From positions 83,883 through 147,882 of the forward strand of contig JAEZTL010000001.1 of NCBI GenBank assembly GCA_023421395.1: a stretch of DNA of 64,000 nt. Direction: 5' to 3'. The stretch's first letter is position 1; each line of letters starts with the position of its first letter. The translations under genes and the position numbers were made by a program. This DNA is from Bacillota bacterium. Lineage in GTDB: Bacteria; Bacillota; Clostridia; Christensenellales; Aristaeellaceae. A model generated the notes under the pieces. The model saw only the letters and a program-made list of their open reading frames with translations. It was not told where the DNA came from and did no database searches. This document shows, piece by piece, positions 45,601 to 54,156 of the stretch.

Positions 45601-47020
45601 CGAATATCAGCCCATCGCCCACAACTACGTGAAGGAGCTGTTCGGCGCGGAGAACGTATTCCGCGCCGGCACCATCGGCACCGTGGCGGAGAAGACCGCC
45701 TTCGGCTATGTGCTCAAATACCTGGAAGAGCGGGAGGCGACCGCCACCCAGGCCGAAAAGGAGCGGCTGGCCAAGGGCATCACCGGCGCCAAGCGCACCA
45801 CCGGCCAGCATCCCGCCGGCATGGTGGTTCTGCCCAAGGGCTACGAGATCTACCAGTTCACCCCGATCCAGCACCCGGCGGACGATCAGGATTCCGAAAC
45901 CGTCACGACCCACTTCGACTTCAGCTCCATGCACGACGTGCTGGTGAAGCTGGACATCCTGGGCCACGACGACCCCACCATGCTTAAAAAGCTGGAGGAC
46001 CTGACCGGTATCACGCCGCAGAAGGTTCCGCTGGACGACAAAGCCGTCTTCGAGCGCATCCTGTCGCTCTTTACGAGCCCCGAGGCGCTGGGCGTGACGC
46101 CGGAGGAGATCGGCTCGCCCACGGGCACCCTGGGCATCCCGGAATTCGGCACGCGGTTTGTCCGGCAGATGCTGGTGGACACACAGCCCCGGTCGATGGA
46201 AGAGCTGATCCGCATCTCGGGCCTCTCTCACGGCACCGACGTGTGGGTGGGCAACGCGCAGGACATCATCAAGGCGGGCATCGCGCCGCTGAAAAAGTGC
46301 ATCTGCACCCGCGACGACATCATGAACCAGCTGATCAAGTGGGGCGTGGAGCCCAAGACGGCTTTCACCATCATGGAGTCGGTGCGAAAGGGCAGGGGCC
46401 TGAAGCCCGAATGGATCGAGGCCATGAAGGCGGCGAATACCCCGGACTGGTTCATCGAATCCTGCCAGAAGATCAAGTACATGTTCCCGAAGGCCCATGC
46501 GGTGGCCTACGTGACGATGGCGCTGCGCATCGCCTACTTCAAGGTGTTTTACCCCGGTGCCTACTATGCCTGCTATCTGCAGCGAAACGCGGAAGCCTTC
46601 GACGGCTCCACGATGGTGGCGCAGCCGCCGGTGCTTCGGGCCAAACTCGCGGAGCTGCAGGCCCTCGAAAAGGACGAAAAGGCCAAAAAGGAGGATCAGA
46701 TCAGCCTCTACGAGATCCTGATCGAGATGACCTCCCGCGGAATTTCGCTCAGGCCGGTCTCGCTGTACGAGTCCCACGCGGAGCACTTCCTGCTGATGCC
46801 GGACAAGGTTACCATCCTGCCGCCGCTCTCGTCGATGCCGGGCGTAGGCCTCGCGGCGGCCGAGAACCTGGCCCGTGCCCGGGACGGAGGGCCGTTCCTC
46901 TCCCAGGAGGATATGGCGCGGCGCAAGGTGGCCAAATCCGTGGTGCAGGCGCTTGCGGCGGCGGGCGCGCTGGGCGAGCTCCCCGAAACCAGCCAGACGA
47001 GTCTTTTCGACTTTGGCTGA
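42698..47020 (+). CDS. polC: DNA polymerase III alpha subunit, PolC type
   Basis: 1440 aa, standard PolC length. Replicative polymerase of low-GC Gram-positive lineages. In order: N-terminal domain, OB-fold (about 225-310), a PHP domain split by the proofreading exonuclease (ELHLHTQMSAMDACASPTDL near 330; exonuclease FVVLDVETTGLS near 417 and AHNAEFDTAFVGRAF), a zinc-binding CPKCKHSEFD...CPVCG segment near 907-935, and the palm with PDIDLNFSGEYQP. Its presence places the organism in Bacillota or close relatives. Follows ispG after 16 bp. Confidence 0.98.
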   Translation: MNDLWLNIFKDVEPALVGCITLDRVLVSRAGDKLVARFFSSRLLEDREFSALSKALRAAFPGAKAYFRVSYPALKEDVLQNVAAYARFICGLITRELPSAMPFLQWEEASWKMRGDLLIAEVDRLGVEYLTAQGVDRRVEALLKELFGAQVRVTLEPRGDEEARLREIAKKRDEEQVLMAEMARKACAADGNGASCKALTKQLLGRTIAEEPLPMSELGEGAGRVTIKGEVLKSELRDLKSGSKLCSFALTDYTGTVACKAFVGGRKATSAEATQQQAEQLMEALKEGQWVRARGDYRYDDFQHEMVLMVSDLVRSDAPRRTDDAMEKRVELHLHTQMSAMDACASPTDLIKMAAEWGHPAIAITDHGVVQAFPEAFSAAKKAGIKLIPGCEGYLIDDKPSLVKNADTRKLSGAAFVVLDVETTGLSPMQDTIIELGAVKFQGGVEVAEFSQLINPMRPLPAKIVEITGITDAMLTGMPTIEQVLPEFHQFCEGAVLVAHNAEFDTAFVGRAFAKMNLAMNHPVIDTLSLSRNMFRDQKSHKLAAVCKRLGVSLKNAHRAVHDARATAQALTKMLDMLAESRPLRALADLNQVFEDDAGGASCHIILLAATQQGMTNLYRLVSEAHLNYFRRTPRLPRSVIEKYREGLIIGSACEAGELFRAVLDGKPDRELERIAKFYDYLEIQPTGNNEFLLREGRVESVEALQALNRRILELGDRLNIPVVATGDVHFKEPRDAVFRAILMNAKGFEDADCQPPLYFRTTDDMLREFSYLGEKNARRVVVDAPCAIAEKVSPKLRIFVEHPEGAETFQPFWDFAESDIRTLTDTRAREIYGDELPPIVRARIDKELGSIIGYGFSTLYDIAVKLVKKSLSDGYIVGSRGSVGSSFVANMTGITEVNSLPPHYVCPKCKHSEFDVPEEYTCGLDLPVKDCPVCGTNMDRDGFDIPFEVFLGFKGDKVPDIDLNFSGEYQPIAHNYVKELFGAENVFRAGTIGTVAEKTAFGYVLKYLEEREATATQAEKERLAKGITGAKRTTGQHPAGMVVLPKGYEIYQFTPIQHPADDQDSETVTTHFDFSSMHDVLVKLDILGHDDPTMLKKLEDLTGITPQKVPLDDKAVFERILSLFTSPEALGVTPEEIGSPTGTLGIPEFGTRFVRQMLVDTQPRSMEELIRISGLSHGTDVWVGNAQDIIKAGIAPLKKCICTRDDIMNQLIKWGVEPKTAFTIMESVRKGRGLKPEWIEAMKAANTPDWFIESCQKIKYMFPKAHAVAYVTMALRIAYFKVFYPGAYYACYLQRNAEAFDGSTMVAQPPVLRAKLAELQALEKDEKAKKEDQISLYEILIEMTSRGISLRPVSLYESHAEHFLLMPDKVTILPPLSSMPGVGLAAAENLARARDGGPFLSQEDMARRKVAKSVVQALAAAGALGELPETSQTSLFDFG

Positions 47021-47091
47021 GCCGGAACAAACGCGGTCGGCGCCGCGTCGAAATGAAACGAGAAGAATTGGCTTCATCTGGGGGTGTGTCT

Positions 47092-48444
47092 GTGAAACGC
47101 ATAGGGTGGCTGGGCCTCGTGCTGGCGCTGGCTTTTGCATGGACGGCGCGTGCGGAAGCGCCCGCCGTGGCGCTGAACGTGGGTGACAGTTGTGTGCTGG
47201 TCGCGGGAGACGGCGCGGAGCTTGTGGGTGTTGGCCAGTATTCCAACATTGAGCTTCTGAGCGATCAGCCGCCGTACTTCTACGCCGCGTACCAGCCGGG
47301 CGGCGAGGAACCGGAGGCGGCGAAGCTTCTGGACGCGGACGGCCGCGCGCTGACCGATTTTTCCTACCAATACTTGACCGGAATGGGTGATAAGATCTGC
47401 TTTGAGCAGGAAGGTCTGTACGGCGTCATGGACACGGCGCTCAATGTGGTCGTGCCCTGTAACTATACCAGCATCGTTGAAAACGGCGAGGGCGGTTACC
47501 TGGCGCTGACCACCAACCCTTACGATGAGCGCGCCGACGGCGTGTACTACATCGATCCCGCCGGCAGGGAGAGCGCCACCGGCATCCGCGTGCTCTATGG
47601 CCTCACGGAGTTCTCGGGCGGTTTGATGCCGGTACTGTCCGCGGACACCGGCCGCACCGGCTACCTGAACCCCCGCGGCGAGTGGGCGATCTCCGCCCAG
47701 TTCAGCTATGCGGGTGCGTTTGTCGGCGGCTTCGCCGACGCGGCCATCGACAGCGGCACTGGAGTGATTGATGCCTCCGGCAACTGGCTGATCACGCCCA
47801 AGTACGAGGCCCTTTCGCTGGGCGGCTCGGCGCCGGTGGTCATCGCCCAGGCCGACAGCACGAAAATCGCGCTGATCGATCCCCGCGCGAACCGGACGAT
47901 CTCTGAATTCTCCGGCGAGGACATCCATTTTTCTGCGTCAGCCGACAGCCCGCTGGTTACGCTCTATCTGGATGGCAGAATGCTTCTGGTGGACGCGGAG
48001 GGGAAAACGGTGCTTGAAACCAACGCCGAGGACGGTTCCGTCGACTGCGACGGCGCGCGACTGATCCTCCGGGAAGGCCCCTGGGGCGAGAAAAACGCCA
48101 CGCTGTGCGATCTGAACGGAAAGCGGCTGGCCGGCCCCTATCAGGACATCTGGCGAATCTCCGCGGGGACGGATACGCCCTACTACGCGTTTTCCTCCTT
48201 TGACACACAGGCCGAGACGCTGGATGACGGCGGCTACACCTACCTCAACGAGGTACCAGACACCCGGAGGACCGGTCTAATGGACGAAAATGGCGCCGTC
48301 CTCTGGCAGCCGGACGACTACCGGGAGCTGTATTCCCCTGCGGACGGCCTCTTCACCGTGCAGATGCCGGACAAGGCCGGCGTCATGAAGGCGGACGGAA
48401 GCTGGCTCCGCGCCTACGACATCGCGGCGAACGAAGCGGAGTGA
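47092..48444 (+). CDS. Secreted WG-repeat protein
   Basis: 450 aa. Signal peptide RIGWLGLVLALAFAWTARAE, then beta-rich repeats of the WG type, for example LYGVMDTALNVVVPCNYTSI, TGYLNPRGEWAISAQFSYAG and TGVIDASGNWLITPKYEALS. Such repeats are thought to form beta-propellers or solenoids, with no known activity. A GTG at 47092 follows GGGGG; the in-frame ATG at 47053 is an alternative. It sits between polC and rimP, an unusual insertion in a conserved cluster, and is followed by a strong terminator. Confidence 0.8.
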   Translation: MKRIGWLGLVLALAFAWTARAEAPAVALNVGDSCVLVAGDGAELVGVGQYSNIELLSDQPPYFYAAYQPGGEEPEAAKLLDADGRALTDFSYQYLTGMGDKICFEQEGLYGVMDTALNVVVPCNYTSIVENGEGGYLALTTNPYDERADGVYYIDPAGRESATGIRVLYGLTEFSGGLMPVLSADTGRTGYLNPRGEWAISAQFSYAGAFVGGFADAAIDSGTGVIDASGNWLITPKYEALSLGGSAPVVIAQADSTKIALIDPRANRTISEFSGEDIHFSASADSPLVTLYLDGRMLLVDAEGKTVLETNAEDGSVDCDGARLILREGPWGEKNATLCDLNGKRLAGPYQDIWRISAGTDTPYYAFSSFDTQAETLDDGGYTYLNEVPDTRRTGLMDENGAVLWQPDDYRELYSPADGLFTVQMPDKAGVMKADGSWLRAYDIAANEAE

Positions 48445-48473
48445 TCGCCGGGCGCGCATAAGCCTACAGTTGG

Positions 48474-48504
48474 ACCGGGAGGGCGGGAACCCTCCCGGTT
48501 TTTT
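48474..48504 (+). terminator. Terminator after the WG-repeat gene
   Basis: ACCGGGAGGG (48474-48483) and CCCTCCCGGT (48490-48499) with TTTTTT after it. It separates the polC side from the rimP-nusA side. Confidence 0.88.
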
Positions 48505-48580
48505 ACGGGGACTTTATGGTTACAATGTGGACGCGCAGTACGCTTTCTTCCTTTTTTGCGTTATTTGTGTGTTGGGCAGG

Positions 48581-48609
48581 TTGTATTCAGGGCTGGGATG
48601 TGCTACAAT
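48581..48609 (+). promoter_or_regulatory. Promoter of the rimP-nusA-infB operon
   Basis: TTGTAT (48581-48586) and TACAAT (48604-48609) with a 17-bp spacer. Confidence 0.7.
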
Positions 48610-48668
48610 TGCTCTGTCTGGGATTTCTCAGGCCAGTTCTCCCCTGTCTGGGGAATGAGGGTGTTGGA

Positions 48669-49151
48669 TTGCCGAAACCATCCGCGCCGCTTGGCAAAGC
48701 GCAGGAAATCGCTGCAAAGGTTGCGGCGCAGCTAGGGTTCATATTGGTGGACGTCGAGCTGGTCAAGGAGTCGACCGGCCGCTTTTTGCGTTTCTACATC
48801 GACAAGACCGGCGGGGTATCGCTTGACGACTGCGAGGCCTATCACCGACGGATCCAGCCGATGGTGGAATTCGTTGACTATGATTACATGGAGGTCTCTT
48901 CGCCGGGGGCCGACCGGCCGCTCAAAAAGCCTGAGGATTTTGAGCGTGCGGAAGGCGCCCAGGTGGAGGTGCGCCTGTACAGGCCGGAGGATGGTCAGAA
49001 GGTTTTCCGCGGTACCCTGTCGGGTCTTTCGGAGGGCAGAGTCGTCATCCGGGATGCCGCAGGAGAGGAGCGGGGCTTCGAACTCAAGGCCGTCGCCCTG
49101 GTTAAGCCCGTCGTGGACTTCGACGAGGACGATTTACTGGACGAAGTGTGA
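48669..49151 (+). CDS. rimP: Ribosome maturation factor RimP
   Basis: 160 aa. Needed for 30S assembly. Conserved stretches LGFILVDVELVKESTGRFLR, FYIDKTGGVSLDDCEAYHR and MEVSSPGADRPLKKPEDFER match RimP. A TTG start at 48669 lies 8 bp after GAGGG; the frame is open upstream to 48516, but that part overlaps the promoter. First gene of the classical rimP-nusA-rnpM-L7Ae-infB-rbfA order. Confidence 0.94.
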   Translation: MPKPSAPLGKAQEIAAKVAAQLGFILVDVELVKESTGRFLRFYIDKTGGVSLDDCEAYHRRIQPMVEFVDYDYMEVSSPGADRPLKKPEDFERAEGAQVEVRLYRPEDGQKVFRGTLSGLSEGRVVIRDAAGEERGFELKAVALVKPVVDFDEDDLLDEV

Positions 49152-49181
49152 GCGCGAATTCGTGACGAGGAGTGTTTGTGA

Positions 49182-50297
49182 ATGCCGGGAACCATTGACA
49201 GCGGCGAATTCATCAGCGCGCTGGACGCGTTGGCTAAGGAGCGGCGCATCAACAAGGATGTGCTTTTTGCCGCCATCGAATCCGCGCTGATTTCGGCGTA
49301 CAAGAAAAATTTCGGAAAGAGCGCCAACGTGCGCGCCGCCATCGACCGGGAAAAGGGAACGGTGGAGGTGTTCGCGCGGAAAACCGTCGTCGAGCAGGTG
49401 GAGGATCCGCAGACGGAGATCAGCCTGGAAGAAGCCAGGGCCATTCATCCCAAATATGAAATCGGCGATCTGGCCGAGCTCCGCGCCACACCCAGGGACT
49501 TCGGCCGCATCGCGGCGCAGACCGCCAAGCAGGTGGTCGTGCAGCACATCCGCGAGGCCGAGCGCGGCGTGATCTACGACGAGTACATCGAGAAGGAAAA
49601 CGAAATCCTCACCGCCATCGTACAGCGGGTGGACAACCGCCAGGTGTATGTGGAACTGGGCCGCACCGAGGGCCTCCTCGAGCCAAACCAGCAGATGCCC
49701 GGAGAGGAATACCACGTCAACGACCGGCTGAAGGTATACGTGCTGGAGGTCAACAAGATGAGCCGCGGCCCGCAGGTGCTGGTGTCGCGCACGCACTCCG
49801 GCCTGGTTAAACGGCTCTTTGAAATTGAGGTGCCGGAGATCCGGCAGGGCATCGTGCAGATCAAATCCATCGCCCGCGAGGCCGGCTACCGCACGAAGAT
49901 GGCCGTCTATTCCACCGATTCGCTGATCGATCCCGTCGGCTCCTGCGTCGGCCCCCGAGGCATGCGCGTGGAAAACGTGGTGGCCGAGCTCAAGACCGAG
50001 AAGATCGACATCGTGAAGTGGTCCAGCGATCCGGCGGAATACGTGGCTTCGGCGCTCAACCCGGCCCGCGTTATCAGCGTGTACGTGTCCGATAAGGAAA
50101 AAGCGGCTCGCGTCGTCGTTCCGGACAACCAGCTCTCCCTCGCCATCGGCAAGGAGGGGCAAAACGCGCGGCTGGCCGCCAAGCTCACCGGCTGGAAGAT
50201 TGACATCAAGAGCCAGAGCCAGATCGAGCAGCAGCTCAACGAGCAGCAGTTCATTGAGCAGCAGCCTGAAGGCGATGTCGGGGAGGAAGAAGTCTAG
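49182..50297 (+). CDS. nusA: Transcription termination/antitermination factor NusA
   Basis: 371 aa. N-terminal RNA polymerase-binding domain (ALDALAKERRINKDVLFAAI), S1 domain (about 135-200), and two KH domains with VGSCVGPRGMRVENVVAEL and LAIGKEGQNARLAAKLTGW. No C-terminal acidic repeats, as usual outside Proteobacteria; the end is Gln-rich (QIEQQLNEQQF). Spacing to rnpM is 0 bp. Confidence 0.97.
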   Translation: MPGTIDSGEFISALDALAKERRINKDVLFAAIESALISAYKKNFGKSANVRAAIDREKGTVEVFARKTVVEQVEDPQTEISLEEARAIHPKYEIGDLAELRATPRDFGRIAAQTAKQVVVQHIREAERGVIYDEYIEKENEILTAIVQRVDNRQVYVELGRTEGLLEPNQQMPGEEYHVNDRLKVYVLEVNKMSRGPQVLVSRTHSGLVKRLFEIEVPEIRQGIVQIKSIAREAGYRTKMAVYSTDSLIDPVGSCVGPRGMRVENVVAELKTEKIDIVKWSSDPAEYVASALNPARVISVYVSDKEKAARVVVPDNQLSLAIGKEGQNARLAAKLTGWKIDIKSQSQIEQQLNEQQFIEQQPEGDVGEEEV

Positions 50298-50570
50298 TTG
50301 CAGAAGCAGCGCAAGACACCCATGCGCATGTGCGTGGGCTGTCGCGAGATGAAGCCCAAGAAGGAGCTTCTGCGCGTGGTCAAGTCGCCCGCAGGCCCCA
50401 TCGCGATTGACCGCGTGGGCAAAGCGCCCGGACGCGGCGCGTACGTGTGCCCAGACCCGGCCTGCCTTAAAAAGGCGCAGAAGAGCAAGGCGCTGGACCG
50501 GGCGCTGGAAGTAAGCGTGCCCGCCGAGGTCTACGAGGCGCTGACCGCCCAGATGGGTGGGGACACATGA
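50298..50570 (+). CDS. rnpM: RNase P modulator RnpM (YlxR, DUF448)
   Basis: 90 aa. RMCVGCREMKPKKELLRVV and the later GRGAYVCPDPACLKKA are the DUF448 signature, with four cysteines as in family members. In Bacillus subtilis the homolog binds and modulates RNase P. TTG start at 50298 directly after the nusA stop, with GGGAGGAAGA in the nusA tail. Confidence 0.93.
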   Translation: MQKQRKTPMRMCVGCREMKPKKELLRVVKSPAGPIAIDRVGKAPGRGAYVCPDPACLKKAQKSKALDRALEVSVPAEVYEALTAQMGGDT

Positions 50571-50863
50571 GCCCGCTCACAAATTTTTTGGGACTGTGCG
50601 CCCGGGCCGGCGCGCTGAAAACCGGCGAGGCGGTCTGCGAACAGCTGGCAAAGTCCGGCGGCGCGCTTTTGATTCTGGTGGACGGCGGCGCGTCGGAGCG
50701 GTCCAAAAAGGCGATGCGGGACGCGTGCGAGTACGCGGGCATACGGCTGATCGAGCTGGCGCCCGGCGACCTGGGGCAAGCGGTGGGTAAGCCCGGCCGG
50801 ATGGCCGCGGCGGTGACCGAAAAGGGCTTCGCGGATAAACTTATTCAATTGGCGATACATTAG
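50567..50863 (+). CDS. L7Ae/L30e-family ribosomal protein (YlxQ-like)
   Basis: 98 aa. LGLCARAGALKTGEAVCEQL and the following strand-helix pattern LLILVDGGASERSKKAM match the kink-turn-binding L7Ae fold found at this locus in Bacillota. Exact role unclear; the B. subtilis relatives bind K-turn RNA. Overlaps rnpM by 4 bp. Confidence 0.9.
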   Translation: MSPLTNFLGLCARAGALKTGEAVCEQLAKSGGALLILVDGGASERSKKAMRDACEYAGIRLIELAPGDLGQAVGKPGRMAAAVTEKGFADKLIQLAIH

Positions 50864-50875
50864 CGGGGGTGCAAG

Positions 50876-53638
50876 GTGGGAATGACCAAAGTCAGGGTAC
50901 AGGATGCGACAAAGGAGCTCTCCACGGGGGCGAGCAGGCTGCTGGAGACCGTCGGCAAGTCCAAGCGCCAGGTGCAGGATATCCTGCAGACGCTTCGGCG
51001 TGCCGCCGACGATTTGAACCGGCAGAAGCAGGAGCAAGCTGAGCAGGAAAAACGCGAGGCGCTCTCACGCCAATACGAGGAAGCGGCTTCTTTCATGACC
51101 GCCTATTCCACCGAGCAGGTGCCCCAGCCGGTCGATAGCAAGCCGGCGGAGCCGGTCGCGGTGAAAAACGCCGCGCCCGACGCGGCGGCCAAGCCGGAAC
51201 AACCGGCGGAGGCGCCCGTCGCGGTGAGCGAGTCCGCGCCGGAGAGCGCGCAGGTGAAGCCTGCCGAAAAAATCGAAAAGCCCGCCGAGCGCGAGGTGCG
51301 GCCGCAGCAGCCGGTGCAACCGCAATTCCGCCCGGCGCCGCGTCCGGCCGCTCAGGCGCCGGTTCGCGACGTTCAGCCGGTACAGCAGCCGCAGCGGCCT
51401 TACGGCCGTCCGGTACAGCCGGCTCAGGGCGGCCCCTACGGCCGTCCGGTACAGCCGGCTCAGGGCGGCCCCTACGGCCGTCCGGTGCAGCCCGGTCAGG
51501 GCGGCCCCTACGGCCGTCCGGTGCAGCCCGGTCAGGGTGGCCCCTACGGCCGTCCGGTGCAGGGCGGTGCCGCGCCCGGCGCGCCGCGTCCCTTTGCGCC
51601 GCGTCCCGCGGGCGGCGGTCCCGCGCGCCCGCCGATGGGCGGCACGCGCGGCGGCTTTGGCCGCAAATCCGGCCCGGAGCTAACGCCCACGGTCGAGAAG
51701 GAGCGCGTCTCCAACTACGACCCCAACAAAAAGCAATACGTCCGCCAGAACGATCCCGAGCGCTCCAAAAACAAAAAACAGATCATCAAGGAAGCGGGCC
51801 CCAAGATCTTCGGCGACGACGAATTTGTGCGCTCCAAGCGTCGCAAAAAGCAGATGAATACCTTCAGGCCTGAGGTTGTTCGCATCGAAAAGGCCTACAT
51901 GACCGCCGACACCATCACCGTCAAGGATCTGACCGAGCGAATCGGCAAGCCCGCCGGCGAGATCATCAAAAAACTGCTGCTCCTGGGCATCATGGCCACC
52001 ATCAACAAGGAGCTGGACTTTGACACCGCGCAGTTGGTGTGCAACGAGTTCGGCGTCGAGTTGGAGATGAAGAAGGCCGAAACCGCGGAGGATGTGCTGG
52101 AGGCCAAGGCCTTCGAGGATACCGGCGAGGATCTCGAATCCCGCCCGCCGGTGGTGACCATTATGGGCCACGTCGACCACGGCAAGACATCCCTTCTGGA
52201 CTACATCCGCAAAACCCGCGTCACCGCGGGCGAGGCGGGCGGCATCACGCAGCACATCGGCGCCTACACCGTCAACGTGCGTGGTCAGCAGATCACCTTC
52301 CTGGATACCCCGGGCCACGAGGCCTTTACCGCCATGCGCGCCCGCGGCGCGCAGGCCACGGACATCGCGATCCTGGTGGTGGCCGCGGACGACGGCGTCA
52401 TGCCGCAGACCATCGAAGCCATCAACCACGCAAAGGCCGCTCAGGTGCCCACCATCGTGGCCATCAACAAAATGGATAAGCCCGCGGCCAACGCCGAGCG
52501 CATCAAGCAGGAGTTGACCGAGTATGGCCTGGTGGCCGAGGAGTGGGGCGGCGATACCATCATGGTGCCCGTCTCCGCCGTCACAGGGGACAACGTCGAC
52601 CAGTTGCTTGAGATGATCCTGCTGGTGGCCGAGGTGCAGAATTACCGCGCCAATCCGGACCGCAAGGCCCGCGGCATTATCATCGAGGCCAGGCTGGACA
52701 AGGGCCGCGGTCCCGTGGCCACGGTGCTGATCAAGAACGGCACGCTGCACGTGGGCGATACCATCGTTGCCGGCACGGCCTACGGCCGCGTCCGCGCGAT
52801 GGTGAACGACCGCGGCGAGCGCGTCAAGGAGGCGGGCCCCTCCGATCCGGTGGAGGTCATCGGCTTCAACGACGTACCCGACGCCGGCGACGTTATGAAC
52901 GCCGTCGACGACGACAAGCTCTCCCGCCAGGTGGTCGACGAGCGCAAGGACAAACTGCGCGCCGCGCTGGTCAAGGCCAAGTCCCAGACCACGCTGGACG
53001 ACCTGTTCAACCAGATCTCCGCCGGCGAGGTCAAGGATCTGAACCTGATCATCAAGGCTGACGTGCAGGGCTCCGTTGAAGCCATCCGGCAGTCGCTGGA
53101 GAAACTGTCCAATGAGGAAGTGCGCGTGCGCGCCATCCACGGCGGCGTCGGCGCGATCACCGAGTCGGACATCATGCTGGCTTCGGCTTCCAACGCCATC
53201 ATCATCGGCTTCAACGTTCGCACCGACAATGCGGTGCGAGAAATCGCGGAGCGCGAAAAGGTGGACATCCGGCTGTACCGCATCATCTACAATGCCATCG
53301 AAGATGTCCAGAACGCCATGAAGGGCATGCTCTCGCCGAAGTTCAAGGAGACCATCCTGGGCCGCGCCCAGGTGCGGCAGACATTCCGCGTCACCGGCGT
53401 GGGCATGATCGCGGGCTCCTACGTCACTGAGGGCAAGATCGTGCGCAACGCGCAGGCAAGGCTCCTTCGCGACAACGTGGTCGTTCAGGAGGCCAAGATC
53501 GAATCCCTCAAGCGCTTCAAGGACGACGCCAAGGAAGTCGCTACCGGCTACGAGTGCGGTATCGGGCTTGAGAACTACAACGATGTCAAGGAGGGCGATG
53601 TGATCGAGTGCTTCCAGATGGAAGAAATCGAGCGCTGA
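50876..53638 (+). CDS. infB: Translation initiation factor IF-2
   Basis: 920 aa. GTPase that places fMet-tRNA on the 30S subunit. A long N-terminal extension (to about 280) is Pro-, Gln- and Ala-rich and includes five 12-residue tandem repeats. IF2_N lies near residues 335-390. The G domain has GHVDHGKTSLLDYI near 430, DTPGHEAFTAMRAR and NKMDKPAANAER. Domains II, III and the C-terminal fMet-binding domain follow. GTG at 50876 follows GGGGGT; an ATG at 50882 is possible. Confidence 0.97.
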   Translation: MGMTKVRVQDATKELSTGASRLLETVGKSKRQVQDILQTLRRAADDLNRQKQEQAEQEKREALSRQYEEAASFMTAYSTEQVPQPVDSKPAEPVAVKNAAPDAAAKPEQPAEAPVAVSESAPESAQVKPAEKIEKPAEREVRPQQPVQPQFRPAPRPAAQAPVRDVQPVQQPQRPYGRPVQPAQGGPYGRPVQPAQGGPYGRPVQPGQGGPYGRPVQPGQGGPYGRPVQGGAAPGAPRPFAPRPAGGGPARPPMGGTRGGFGRKSGPELTPTVEKERVSNYDPNKKQYVRQNDPERSKNKKQIIKEAGPKIFGDDEFVRSKRRKKQMNTFRPEVVRIEKAYMTADTITVKDLTERIGKPAGEIIKKLLLLGIMATINKELDFDTAQLVCNEFGVELEMKKAETAEDVLEAKAFEDTGEDLESRPPVVTIMGHVDHGKTSLLDYIRKTRVTAGEAGGITQHIGAYTVNVRGQQITFLDTPGHEAFTAMRARGAQATDIAILVVAADDGVMPQTIEAINHAKAAQVPTIVAINKMDKPAANAERIKQELTEYGLVAEEWGGDTIMVPVSAVTGDNVDQLLEMILLVAEVQNYRANPDRKARGIIIEARLDKGRGPVATVLIKNGTLHVGDTIVAGTAYGRVRAMVNDRGERVKEAGPSDPVEVIGFNDVPDAGDVMNAVDDDKLSRQVVDERKDKLRAALVKAKSQTTLDDLFNQISAGEVKDLNLIIKADVQGSVEAIRQSLEKLSNEEVRVRAIHGGVGAITESDIMLASASNAIIIGFNVRTDNAVREIAEREKVDIRLYRIIYNAIEDVQNAMKGMLSPKFKETILGRAQVRQTFRVTGVGMIAGSYVTEGKIVRNAQARLLRDNVVVQEAKIESLKRFKDDAKEVATGYECGIGLENYNDVKEGDVIECFQMEEIER
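51401..51562 (+). repeat. 36-bp tandem repeat within infB
   Basis: Five units starting at 51401, 51437, 51473, 51509 and 51545, each encoding a variant of YGRPVQPAQGGP; the last is partial. Units 1-2 use PAQ and 3-4 PGQ, so recent duplication of pairs is likely. Confidence 0.9.
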
Positions 53639-53726
53639 GTCCGGCCTTGACGGAACGTGGGCTGCGCGGGCCCTTGCGCGGACTTTTGCGCGGGGCCTGT
53701 TGCAATCCGTCAAATCGGGGAACCCT

Positions 53727-53769
53727 GTTGGCGGAGCACGCTTGGCGTAAGGTGCCCGCCAACTTTTTT
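53727..53769 (+). terminator. Terminator-like hairpin just before rbfA
   Basis: GTTGGCGGAGCAC (53727-53739) pairs with GTGCCCGCCAAC (53752-53763), then TTTTTT, then the AAGGAGG of rbfA. Upstream, TTGACGG (53649-53655) can pair with CCGTCAA (53708-53714), giving a structured gap. A possible attenuator. Confidence 0.6.
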
Positions 53770-53781
53770 CAAGGAGGAACC

Positions 53782-54156
53782 ATGGCATTTGACCGTGTGG
53801 ACCGCATCTCCGAAGAGGTGCGGCGGGAATTGGATAAAATCCTGCGGGAGGATTTGAGCGATCCCCGCATCGGCGGCACGTTTTCCATCGTCCGTTGCGA
53901 GGTGACACGGGACTTGCGCTACTGCAAGGTGCGCGTCAGCGTGCTGGAGGAGGAAAAGCGCAAGGGCATGATGGAGGCGCTGAAAAAGGCCTCCGGCTTT
54001 ATCCGCCGGGAACTGGGCAAGCGCGTGGACCTGCGCTATACGCCCGAACTGATCTTTGAACTCGACACCAACATTGAATATGCGGACAGAATCAACCGGT
54101 TGCTGAAAGAGGAGGAAGCCCATGGCGACGATCGCCGAACTGGCGACGTGGATTGA
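53782..54156 (+). CDS. rbfA: Ribosome-binding factor A
   Basis: 124 aa. 30S maturation factor with KH-like fold. VDRISEEVRRELDKILREDL at the N-terminus, DPRIGGTFSIVRCEVTRDLR and VDLRYTPELIFELDTNIEYA are diagnostic. ATG at 53782 follows AAGGAGG. Its last 35 bp overlap nrnA in another frame. Confidence 0.95.
   Translation: MAFDRVDRISEEVRRELDKILREDLSDPRIGGTFSIVRCEVTRDLRYCKVRVSVLEEEKRKGMMEALKKASGFIRRELGKRVDLRYTPELIFELDTNIEYADRINRLLKEEEAHGDDRRTGDVD

Noticed and set aside
42581..47140. A 1519-residue open frame antisense to polC
   Set aside because: It is the complement of a long, GC-rich, strongly biased gene. Composition is His/Arg/Gly/Leu-rich with no domain, and the plus strand encodes a complete PolC. 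The same reasoning removes the long antisense frames over mgtA (26986-29715), thrS (31441-33009), infB (51680-53908) and pnp (58848-60674).
51401..51562. Regular repeats considered as a CRISPR array
   Set aside because: The units are contiguous, 36 bp, in frame with IF-2 and have no spacers.
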